Origin: Streptococcus vestibularis ATCC 49124 | Lineage (GTDB): Bacteria > Bacillota > Bacilli > Lactobacillales > Streptococcaceae | Reading direction: 5' to 3' | Assembly: GCF_000188295.1 (NCBI RefSeq) | Contig: NZ_GL831112.1 | Coordinates: forward strand, 981,491-1,009,525 | Length of the DNA stretch: 28,035 bases | Shown here: positions 15,515-23,200 of the stretch, piece after piece | How positions within the stretch are numbered: position 1 is the stretch's first letter | How the letters are laid out: each line of letters opens with the position of its first letter | Translations under genes and position numbers: made by a program | The notes under the pieces: generated by a model | Told to the model about the DNA's origin: nothing | Database searches by the model: none | Seen by the model: the letters and a program-made list of their open reading frames with translations, nothing else

Positions 15515-15524
15515 TAGTGTCCAT

Positions 15525-16064
15525 ATGACTGCACAAGATCGTCGCATTACAAAGACTCGAAAAGCTATCTATAATGCTTTTTTACAATTACTCAACCTTA
15601 AAGACTACGAGACTATCACGGTTCAGGAAATCATTGATTTAGCCGACGTCGGGCGCTCGACCTTTTATAGTCATTACGAAAGTAAGGAATTATTGCTGGA
15701 TGAACTCTGCCAAAAGCTCTTTCACCACCTCTTTGAGCGCAATAATCAACTCTCTACTCATGACTACCTGGCCCATATCTTTCAGCATTTCAAGAAAAAT
15801 CAGGACCATGTGACCAGTCTCTTGCTCTCTAAAAACGATTATTTTATCCGGCAACTGCGCAAAGAGCTAGAACATGATGTCTACCCGATGGTCGCTGATG
15901 AACTGATTCACTCACACCCCAACATTCCTCACTCCTATCTCAAGCACCTGGTCGTCAGCCACTTCATTGAAACTCTCAGCTGGTGGCTAAAAAAAGGAAA
16001 ATCCTATAGCGAACAGGAAGTGGTCCAATTTTATTTGGAGATTTTAAACGTCGCTTCTAACTAA
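15525..16064 (+). CDS. sczA: TetR family zinc-responsive regulator SczA
   Basis: The 179-residue regulator has an N-terminal TetR HTH (KTRKAIYNAFLQLL, then ITVQEIIDLADVGRSTFYSHY, then KELLLDEL) and a His-rich C-terminal domain (several HH, HSHP and HFIE elements), suitable for Zn sensing. A GTG at 15489 is in frame, but it would place operator 2 inside the gene; the ATG at 15525 gives the 179-residue size known for pneumococcal SczA. No clear Shine-Dalgarno precedes it, which is odd. It is divergent from czcD and followed after 38 bases by a frameshifted membrane-protein gene on the same strand. Confidence 0.85.
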   Translation: MTAQDRRITKTRKAIYNAFLQLLNLKDYETITVQEIIDLADVGRSTFYSHYESKELLLDELCQKLFHHLFERNNQLSTHDYLAHIFQHFKKNQDHVTSLLLSKNDYFIRQLRKELEHDVYPMVADELIHSHPNIPHSYLKHLVVSHFIETLSWWLKKGKSYSEQEVVQFYLEILNVASN

Positions 16065-16102
16065 GGTGCGACTTTACATCATGTATCATAAAAAGGAAAA
16101 CT

Positions 16103-16433
16103 ATGCTTCTCCCCATTCTTCTCAGCTTTTTCACAGCTTTCTTGGCCCTTGCTTTTGCACTTCTTCATTTATTAGTCAGCGTTTCCGAATTAAAAAGGGC
16201 AAGAAGACCCTTGGAATTTACCTACTTTTTCTAGGAAGTAGCCTTGCGACCTTCTCTCTCATTCTCTACTTCTTTTTGCCGATTGTCACACTATCTCTTT
16301 GGATGATTGGCTGTGGGTTGATTTGCTACGGAGCCTATTGGAATGGCAAGCACAAAAAAACTTCAATCCAGCCCGCCATGTCATTCGGATTGGAATCGCT
16401 CTGATTCTTACCATTTTATTAGCCCTCATCTAA
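16103..16433 (+). pseudogene. Small three- or four-helix membrane protein gene with two frameshifts
   Basis: An AAAGGAAA site and ATG at 16103 open a frame reading MLLPILLSFFTAFLALAFAL. At the A5G3 tract near 16190-16200 the hydrophobic sequence continues one base back in KKTLGIYLLFLGSSLATFSL, and at the A7 run near 16353-16360 it shifts again to NPARHVIRIGIALILTILLALI with stop at 16431. Both shifts are equal to a one-base deletion in a homopolymer. The restored protein would have about 110 residues and three to four helices. The family is unknown. Either the gene is decayed, or these are sequencing indels. It follows sczA and ends at a perfect terminator. Confidence 0.65.
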
Positions 16434-16435
16434 GA

Positions 16436-16472
16436 AAAACTCAAGTTTTATCAATGAAAACTTGAGTTTTTT
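16436..16472. terminator. Bidirectional terminator, 14-bp perfect stem
   Basis: AAAACTCAAGTTTT (16436-16449) and AAAACTTGAGTTTT (16457-16470) are perfect inverted repeats around a 7-base loop, with T and A runs at the ends. It ends the sczA transcript from the left and the SDR operon from the right. Confidence 0.9.
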
Positions 16473-16496
16473 GGTAGTTACGAAATAAATAAGGAA

Positions 16497-17369
16497 TTAA
16501 ACATCCTGCTTTTCTTTAAACATTTTGACATTATTTTGGCAGTAATCCATTAATTTCCGTGCTTTTTCAAATGTATATCCTTTTTCAGATACAGACTTGA
16601 CTTTCTTTTCATCAAAGTAGTAGCCAGTCAAGCCCCTGACTTCCTCTGATAAGGTGAGATAATAGCCTGTTTCGATTCCCTGATCTAAATCTTTTGACAG
16701 AGACTTCATCAGGCGTCCAAAGAGAGACTTTTTCGTCTTTTCATCACTGGAATCATTCCCTAAGTTAGTTGAAATCAAGCCGGGATGATAGGCATTGATG
16801 GTGATGTTTGAAGCTTTTAAAAAGAATTTCCTTGCCAAATAACGTGTCATCCAGATGGTGTAGAGCTTGGAATTATTATAGGCCAATCCTGGATTGTATT
16901 CTTTCTCAAATTGAAAGTCCAAATCCTTGACCTTGGCAAAATGATGCATATAGGAAGAAGTATTAATGACACGGCCGTCAGCTGCTTTTTCTAACAAGGG
17001 ACTTAGCTCAGTTGTTAAAATATAGGGAACCAGAACGGATAACATAAATGTCAACTCGACATTTTCAGCACTCGCTTTTCGGTCTTTTCCTGCATACAGG
17101 CCTGCATTGTTAAACAAGACATCGATACGTTGAAAGTCTCGCTTGATTTCCTCCACAAATCGATAAACATCGTCTAATTTTGAAAAATCTGCAAGGTAGC
17201 TAGAAACTCTATCTCTCAAGGAGACTGAACGAACCTCTTGAAGCGCCAACTCCAGTTTTTGAGGATTTCGACCATGAAGGATGACCTGATGCCCTTCACT
17301 GGCCAGTTTCTTTGCCAAATGTTTACCAATACCGTCAGTAGCACCTGTAATCAGAATTGTTTTGACCAT
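16497..17369 (-). CDS. Short-chain dehydrogenase/reductase
   Basis: The 290-residue SDR has the NAD(P) motif TGATDGIG (8-15), NNAG (87-90), the active-site Ser138/Ser139 and Tyr164-x-x-x-Lys168 (YNNSK). Arg34 in HGRN after the second strand favours NADPH. The layout resembles retinol-dehydrogenase/WW-oxidoreductase-like SDRs acting on hydrophobic carbonyls; the substrate is unknown. Although the frame is open to 17444, GGGAG precedes the ATG at 17369, one base after the stop of the upstream hydrolase, so the two are translationally coupled. It is the last gene of the MDR-hydrolase-SDR operon under the Rrf2-type operators. Confidence 0.9.
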   Translation of the reverse strand: MVKTILITGATDGIGKHLAKKLASEGHQVILHGRNPQKLELALQEVRSVSLRDRVSSYLADFSKLDDVYRFVEEIKRDFQRIDVLFNNAGLYAGKDRKASAENVELTFMLSVLVPYILTTELSPLLEKAADGRVINTSSYMHHFAKVKDLDFQFEKEYNPGLAYNNSKLYTIWMTRYLARKFFLKASNITINAYHPGLISTNLGNDSSDEKTKKSLFGRLMKSLSKDLDQGIETGYYLTLSEEVRGLTGYYFDEKKVKSVSEKGYTFEKARKLMDYCQNNVKMFKEKQDV

Positions 17370-17370
17370 C

Positions 17371-18207
17371 TTAGTCTCCCAAGAAAGCAATGAGTTCTTT
17401 TGAAAACTCCTCTGCATATTGGAAGATCGAACCGTGGCCAGCATTTGGATAGATGATGAGTTTACTTTCTTTTATTTTCTCATGCATATCATAAGAATTT
17501 TCTGTTGGAATCTGCATATCATTATCCCCGTTGACGATTAAGGTTGGTTGAGTGATAAATTTTAGGTCGTCTTGAGGATCTTTCCCCCAACGTTTAATAG
17601 CTTTGAGTTGAGTCAAGAAACCAGGCACACTCATGTCTTTGTCCGCAAATTCCTTTGTTCTCATACCCATTCGTCCTAGGACTTTCAAAGCTTCGATTTT
17701 CCCTTGTTCATCATGATTATAGAAGATATAGCGTTTAGGATCGATGCGCTCAAGTCCCGCTTTAAACATATAGTTAAAGGTTTTCCCTGTTACCTTATCG
17801 ATCTCTTTTCCACCTCGAGGTCCTGTTCCAGCCAAAATCAAACGACTCACTAGAGTAGGATTTATTCGGATGATTTCTTGAGCAATCATACCTCCCATAG
17901 AAAGACCGAGGAGGTTGATTTTATCGTAACCAAGCGCTTTTACAAAGTCAATTGTCTGCTCAGCCATTCCAGGTATAGTCGGAGCCACTTTTCCTTGACT
18001 GGCTCCAACACCAGGAAGATCGACTACAATGACATGGTGCTTTTCAGCAATTAAGTCTAATAGTTTTGGATCCCAGTTATCGAGAGTTGCTGCCAAATGG
18101 ACCAGCATCAGAAGAGGTAGTTTTGATTCGCCTTTGCTGAGTTCGCGATAAGCAATTTGATTTCCTTGAACAGCGATGTATTGAGTTTTACTTGTAAGAT
18201 ATGACAT
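17371..18207 (-). CDS. Alpha/beta-fold hydrolase
   Basis: The 278-residue cytosolic enzyme shows the nucleophile elbow GLSMGG (Ser103), an acid in GDNDMQIP (about Asp228-230) and His258 in NAGHGS, completing the triad. The usual HG oxyanion element is HL here (VHLAATLDNW, His37), a mild deviation. It resembles esterase/haloperoxidase-type hydrolases. The start at 18207 follows AAAAAGGAAAA; the frame opens further upstream only inside the MDR gene. It lies between the MDR oxidoreductase (13-base gap) and the SDR (one-base gap). Operon context suggests processing of an ester or lactone formed by its redox partners, which is inference. Confidence 0.88.
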   Translation of the reverse strand: MSYLTSKTQYIAVQGNQIAYRELSKGESKLPLLMLVHLAATLDNWDPKLLDLIAEKHHVIVVDLPGVGASQGKVAPTIPGMAEQTIDFVKALGYDKINLLGLSMGGMIAQEIIRINPTLVSRLILAGTGPRGGKEIDKVTGKTFNYMFKAGLERIDPKRYIFYNHDEQGKIEALKVLGRMGMRTKEFADKDMSVPGFLTQLKAIKRWGKDPQDDLKFITQPTLIVNGDNDMQIPTENSYDMHEKIKESKLIIYPNAGHGSIFQYAEEFSKELIAFLGD

Positions 18208-18220
18208 TGTGTTTTCCTTT

Positions 18221-19225
18221 TTATTTCTTAAAGCTGAGGACTGTTTTTCCACGTGAGCGCCCATTAGCGACCTTGTCTAAGGCGCTATTTACTTCTTCAA
18301 ATGGATAGACTGTATCGATAGATGGTTTGATTTCTAATTTGCTAAAGAGGTCGGCTACCTTTTGTAATTGAGCGCCATTGCTTTCTACAAAGATAAAATG
18401 GTAGTGAACGCCGTATTTGTCAGCCATCTTATCAAATTTACGACCAGCTAGTCCAAGTAGGATCTGTTTCCATTTTGGCAGGTTCATCCGTTTGGCAAAG
18501 TCACCATTTGGCATAGCACGAAGGGACACAAGCTGACCACCTTTTTTCATGATAGACATTTGTTTTTCAGTCTCAGCGCCCCCAAGGGTATCGAGGACAT
18601 AATCAACCTGGCTAATAGTTTTTGTATAATCCTCTGTTTTGTAATCGATAAAGCGATCTGCTCCTAGGTTCAATACACGCTCAGCACTATCTCCAGCCCC
18701 ATTAGTGATGACTGTCAAACCTTTAGCCTTGGCAATTGGAATGGCCATACCCCCGACACCACCTGTACCACCAGAGATAAAGATGGTTTTGCCAGCTTGA
18801 GCTCCCATGAGGTCTAGGGCTTGCATGATAGTCAAGGCAGTAAGCGGAACAGCAGCAGCTTCTTCGTCAGATAGATAATCTGGAACTTTGGCTAGAGCCT
18901 GACTGTCTACGGCTACATACTCGGCAAAGGCACCAATATGGTCAAGTGGGAGACGTCCAAAAACTCGGTCACCGACTTTGAGGTTTTTGACTTGTGTGCC
19001 GGTCTCTTCAATGATACCGACCACTTCATTTCCTGCAGTTTGTGGGAGTTTGTAAGGAACAATCATCTTGACCTCTCCTCGGGAAATCATGTTATCCAGA
19101 GGATTGACACCAGCTGCGGTGACTTTGACCAAGACTTGTTTGTCTGTAATACTTTGTTTAGCGACTTCTGTGATATTCAGTGTGATATTCTTTTTGTTAT
19201 AAGTAGTATGTTGTGCGGCTTTCAT
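18221..19225 (-). CDS. NADPH-dependent MDR-family oxidoreductase (quinone/enone reductase-like)
   Basis: The 334-residue protein is a zinc-free medium-chain dehydrogenase/reductase: an N-terminal GroES-like domain with AAGVNPLDNMISRG and AGNEVVG, then a Rossmann domain with FISGGTGGVGG (about residues 149-159), and DTLGG further on. The catalytic-zinc Cys and His of alcohol dehydrogenases are absent, pointing to quinone or alkenal reduction with NADPH. It is the first gene of a three-gene operon. The ATG at 19225 is preceded by an AGAGAAGAC region, a modest ribosome binding site. A TTGTATCTGATA element like that of the Rrf2 gene lies 23-42 bases upstream. Confidence 0.9.
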   Translation of the reverse strand: MKAAQHTTYNKKNITLNITEVAKQSITDKQVLVKVTAAGVNPLDNMISRGEVKMIVPYKLPQTAGNEVVGIIEETGTQVKNLKVGDRVFGRLPLDHIGAFAEYVAVDSQALAKVPDYLSDEEAAAVPLTALTIMQALDLMGAQAGKTIFISGGTGGVGGMAIPIAKAKGLTVITNGAGDSAERVLNLGADRFIDYKTEDYTKTISQVDYVLDTLGGAETEKQMSIMKKGGQLVSLRAMPNGDFAKRMNLPKWKQILLGLAGRKFDKMADKYGVHYHFIFVESNGAQLQKVADLFSKLEIKPSIDTVYPFEEVNSALDKVANGRSRGKTVLSFKK

Positions 19226-19242
19226 TGTCTTCTCTTTTCTAT

Positions 19243-19267
19243 TTTTGTTGTATCTGATAAAGATACA
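19243..19267. promoter_or_regulatory. Rrf2-type operator upstream of the redox operon
   Basis: TTGTATCTGATA (19248-19259) is identical to the core of the palindrome before the Rrf2 gene. The right arm then deviates, but TGTATC (19249-19254) and GATACA (19262-19267) still pair. It is a likely weaker binding site that puts the operon under the same regulator. Confidence 0.65.
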
Positions 19268-19282
19268 TGTATGGTCGTTTTA

Positions 19283-19308
19283 AAACTGATCTGCATGCAA
19301 ATCAGTTT
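19283..19308 (-). terminator. Hairpin over the Rrf2 stop codon, possible attenuating terminator
   Basis: AAACTGAT (19283-19290) and ATCAGTTT (19301-19308) pair around a region containing GCATGC. On the minus strand it is followed by TTTAAAACG, a weak T tract, so read-through into the redox operon is likely. Confidence 0.5.
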
Positions 19309-19733
19309 CGTTTTTGTTTGGCTTCTTTATAAAGATTGTCAATGACATCTTCTAAGGTTTGGTGAGCTAGTTCCTTCTCAAGTTGAGCTTCAGCACTAGC
19401 AAATAGTGGCGAAACGGCAGCTTGGATATGTTTTCCCACTGGGCAATCCAGATTGCTATTTTGATGGACGGGAAATAAGCTGATGTGGCTGACTTCTTGT
19501 GTGGCAAAATAAATGTTAAGTAAGGTGATGTCCTTTGGCGATTTACTAGGTTGGTAGCCCGTTTTTCCTTGCTGAGACTGGATCAGTCCAGCATTTTTCA
19601 ATAAGGCAACCACCTTACGAATATAACTAGCGTTGGTCCCAACGCTCTCAGCCAGTGCTTGTGAACTTAAGGTTTCCTTACTCTCACTAATCATGGTTAG
19701 GATGTGCAAGGCTACTGAAAATTTCGTATCCAT
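19302..19733 (-). CDS. Rrf2 family transcriptional regulator
   Basis: The 143-residue protein has the Rrf2 winged helix: MDTKFSVALHILTMI, LSSQALAESVGTNASYIRKVVALLKNAGLI, and a GKTGY wing. Only one Cys is present (NLDCPVG, about residue 96), so it cannot hold an Fe-S cluster through three Cys as IscR/NsrR do. It looks like the single-Cys YwnA/YwgB or HypR-type thiol-redox group. A start at 19814 is possible by frame, but AAAGGGG before the ATG at 19733 and the operator at 19751-19769 favour the shorter form. It precedes the MDR-hydrolase-SDR operon and probably controls it. What it senses (electrophile, quinone or oxidant) is inferred. Confidence 0.88.
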   Translation of the reverse strand: MDTKFSVALHILTMISESKETLSSQALAESVGTNASYIRKVVALLKNAGLIQSQQGKTGYQPSKSPKDITLLNIYFATQEVSHISLFPVHQNSNLDCPVGKHIQAAVSPLFASAEAQLEKELAHQTLEDVIDNLYKEAKQKRN

Positions 19734-19750
19734 AAAAACCCCTTTATATG

Positions 19751-19769
19751 TCTTGTATCTGATACAAGA
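19751..19769. promoter_or_regulatory. Perfect 19-bp palindrome, Rrf2 autoregulatory operator
   Basis: TCTTGTATC-T-GATACAAGA is a perfect 9+1+9 inverted repeat, 18 bases upstream of the Rrf2 start codon. Its core recurs before the adjacent redox operon. This position suits autorepression. Confidence 0.8.
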
Positions 19770-19820
19770 ACAGGTATAACACAAATAAAAAGAAAAGCAA
19801 GACTTTTGCTTCACTTTTTT

Positions 19821-19886
19821 AAAAATGATCAGGTCACGTGACTTGTTGTCAAACTCTAAAATGGGAATCGTGTGTTGCTAAATCAT
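19821..19886 (-). pseudogene. Decayed 5' fragment of a second nucleoside phosphorylase gene
   Basis: From ATG at 19886, after an AGAGGTGATC ribosome binding site, the minus strand reads M-I-stop-QHTIPILEFDN and then a weakly similar stretch. The intact gene at 3619-4383 begins MIHKHEIPILEFDD. Eight residues in a row (IPILEFD plus similar N/D) agree and the start context is comparable. A TAG at codon 3 kills it, and nothing recognisable follows after about 22 codons. It is a remnant, not an expressed gene. Confidence 0.7.
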
Positions 19887-20163
19887 AGATCACCTCTTGT
19901 AAATTTGTACTATTGTACCAAAAACTGACGAAGTATCAAAGAGTTGTCTTTAGTAATTCAGAAGACTTCTCTTCCATGTATATAATAAATCGTTGTACTG
20001 CTGGAGAAGTTGGCCTCTACCTTCCATTTCTATTTCATAATACTATTTTTACTTTTTATTCATTATACAAGTAAGACTGAAGAAAATGCAATTAAAATCC
20101 TTAAAAAGTCTTTGTAAACTGCAATAAAATGGCCATAAAATCAGATTTCTTTATAGAACAACA
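19887..20163. other. AT-rich intergenic region without a gene
   Basis: About 280 bases between the phosphorylase remnant and the adhesin terminator. I see only a short near-palindrome TTTGTACTATTGTACCAAA (19904-19922), probably part of the remnant's former promoter, and no open frame of note. Confidence 0.6.
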
Positions 20164-20195
20164 GAAAAAGGAGCGGATATGATATCCTACTCCTT
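20164..20195 (-). terminator. Terminator of the giant adhesin gene
   Basis: AAGGAG-C-GGATAT and ATATCC-TA-CTCCTT (20168-20195) form a bulged stem. On the minus strand it is followed by TTTTTCTGTTGTT. It lies 27 bases beyond the stop codon. Confidence 0.8.
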
Positions 20196-20221
20196 ATTCT
20201 TATCAGAAAATCTAATTAGAA

Positions 20222-23200
20222 TTAGTCTTCTTTTTTCTTACGAGCAACAAGTCCAAATCCACTCAAGACACCTAAAAGTCCAAGTGCTGCTAGACTAGCA
20301 TTGTCTTCAGTACCAGTGTTTGGAAGTTCAGCTTGTCCTTTAGCTTCTGATGAAGCTGCTGCAGCTTGTGGTGCTTCACCATTTACTGGTGCTGATGGCA
20401 TCGTTGTCGTTGCTGGAGCAGCTGGATTAGCCGGTGTTGCTGGATTAGCTGGGGCATTTGGATCCATTGGTTTTTCTGGGTTTGCAGGAGTTCCTGGTGT
20501 TCCTGGATTTTGACCTGGCATTCCTGGGTTTGTTCCCGGTGTTCCTGGATTTTGACCTGGCATTCCTGGGTTTGTTCCCGATGTTCCTGGTGTTCCTGGG
20601 TTTATTCCTGGTGTTGCAGAACCTTTAGGTTTGAATACGTGTAGAAGATTTCCTGTTGCTGGATCAACTTTTGTTCCTACTAATTCGTACCCTGGTACTT
20701 CTCCAGCTGGGTTACTTCCTTCAGCTAATGGTTTTAATGGTTTACCATTTATATCTACCCATACCGTTACTGGGTTCTTAGTTGCTGGTTTGAAGATGTG
20801 AAGTACTTTTCCAGTTTCTGGATCTTTCACTGTTCCAACTAGTTCATAGTTTGGCACTTTTCCTGCTGGTTGTGAACCATCTTCTTTCGTACGGATAACG
20901 TTACCATCTACATCTACCCACTCAGTTACGTTGTTGACAACAGGTGCAGGAGTAAATACGTGGATGACATCACCAGTTTCTGGATTTGTAACTGTTCTTA
21001 CGAGTTTGTACTTAGGCACAGTTCCAGCTTCTTCAGTTCCTGGTACAGTTGGTTTCAATGGGTTACCATTTACGTCTACCCATACTGTAGAAGGTTGGTC
21101 AGATGTTGTTGGTTTGAAGATGTGTGTTACTTTTCCTGTTTCTGGGTTTGTAACTGTTCCTACTAGTTTGTAGCTTGGTACTTTACCTGGATCTTTAACT
21201 CCTTCTTCTTTAGGTTTTAAGACATTACCTTCTGTGTCAACCCACTCAGTTACCTTGTTGACAACTGGTGTAGGAGTGAACACGTGGATTACATTTCCAG
21301 TTGTTGGATCTACAGTTGTACCTACTAGTTTGTAGTTTGGTACTTTACCTGCTTCTTCAGTTCCTGGTGCAGATGGTTTCAATGGTTTACCATTGACATC
21401 CACCCAGACTGTAGTTTTTGCCTCATTTGTTACTGGTTTGAAGATGTGTGTTACTTTTCCTGTTTCTGGGTTTGTAACTGTTCCTACTAGTTCGTAGTTA
21501 GGAGTTGATCCTGCTGGGTATGTTCCTGGTGTTACAGGCTTGATTGGGTTTCCTTTTTCGTCTACCCACTCAGTTGTTTTACCTTCTTCGATAGATTTCT
21601 TAACTTTTTCAGCTTCTTTTCTAGCTTCTTCCTTAGCTTTTTCTTTTTGCTCTGGTGTTAAGTTTGGATCTTTATCAATGTTCTTGATTTTTTCTTCCAA
21701 GTCTTTATCGACAGCTTCTTTAGCTTTAGCTTTTTCTTCTGGAGAAGGTGGAGTTGGCTGATCCTTATCATTTTCTGACGGAGTTGATGGTTTGTCTGGA
21801 GTTGGAGTATCTTTCTCAACTTCTTTCTTACCATTCTCTTTGGCTTTTTCTACTTCTTCTTTAGAAGGTGCTTTATCGATGGCTTTCTTAGCTTCTTCAG
21901 CATCTTTCTTAGCTTCTTCTTTAGCTTTTTCTTTTTGCTCTGGAGTCAAGTTTGGATTTTCATCAATCTTCTTCACTTTATCTTCTAGAGCTTTATCAAT
22001 CGCTTCTCTCGCTTTTGCTTTATCTTCTGGAGAAGGTGTAGTTGGCTGATCTTTATCATCTTCTGACGGAGTTGATGGTTTGTCTGGAGTTGGAGTATCT
22101 TTCTCAACTTCTTTCTTACCATTCTCCTTGGCTTTTTCTACTTCTTCTTTAGAAGGTGCTTTGTCGATGGCTTTCTTAGCTTCTTCAGCATCTTTCTTAG
22201 CTTCTTCTTTAGCTTTTTCTTTTTGATCTGGAGTTAAGTTTGGATTTTCATCAATTTTCTTAACTTTATTTTCTAGAGCTTTATCGATTTCTTCTTTAGC
22301 TTTCGGTTTATCTTCTGGAGTAACAGGAGATTTTTCTACATCTTCTTTAGCTTTTGTAGTAGATTTTTCTACATCTTCAGGAGTTTTCGCTTCTTCCAAT
22401 GCTTTCTTAGCTTGTTCAGCTGTTTTCTTAGCTTCTTCAATCGCTTTTTCTTTCTCTTCGTTTGTTAACTCAGGATTTTCTTTGATCTTACTTTCTTTTT
22501 CAGACAAAGCTTTATCGATTTCTTTAGAAGCTTCTTCTTTGACATCTTTATAAACGTATGTTACTTCTGTTGTTCCTTCTGTTACTTTACCGTTTTCATC
22601 ACCTTTAGTTGATGTTGGTACTAATACGTATAGTTTTCCATCTTTTGTAGTGATTGTAGCTGGTTTGTTGTCAGTTGTGTCATATGCTGAGCTTACAGAT
22701 CCGTCTGTAGTATCTTTAACGTCTTCTGCGATTGTGTTACCCGCTTCGTCAGTGTAGTGAACTACTACGTTTCCTTTAACTTCTTTGTACACATATGTTA
22801 CTTCTGTAGTTTTACCTGCTTCAACGTCTCCAGTTTCGTTACCTTTAGTTGATGCTGGTACTAATTCATATACTTTTCCTTCTGGAGTTGTGATACGAGT
22901 TGGTTTCATGTCGTTATCAGAAGTATCGTACTTAGCTCCTGGTTGACCATCTTTTGTATCAACGGCATCTGCTTGAAGAGTGTTTCCAGCTTCATCTACG
23001 TAATGAACAAGAACGTTTCCTGCTTTTTCGTATACATAAGTGATTTCTGTAGTTCCTTCTACAACAGCACCGTTTTCTGGTTTAGAATCATCTTTAAGTT
23101 CTTTAGCTGTTAAGTAGTAAACTACTCCATCTTTTTCAAGTTTAGCTGGTTTGTTGTCAGTTGTATCATATTTCTCACTTAGTGATCCATTTTCAACATC

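Noticed and set aside
15489..15524. GTG start adding 12 residues to SczA.
   Set aside because: It runs through operator 2, and the ATG form has the expected 179 residues.
19837..19848. GTCACGTGAC palindrome.
   Set aside because: A ten-base palindrome alone, inside a decayed fragment and away from any promoter, is too likely by chance.
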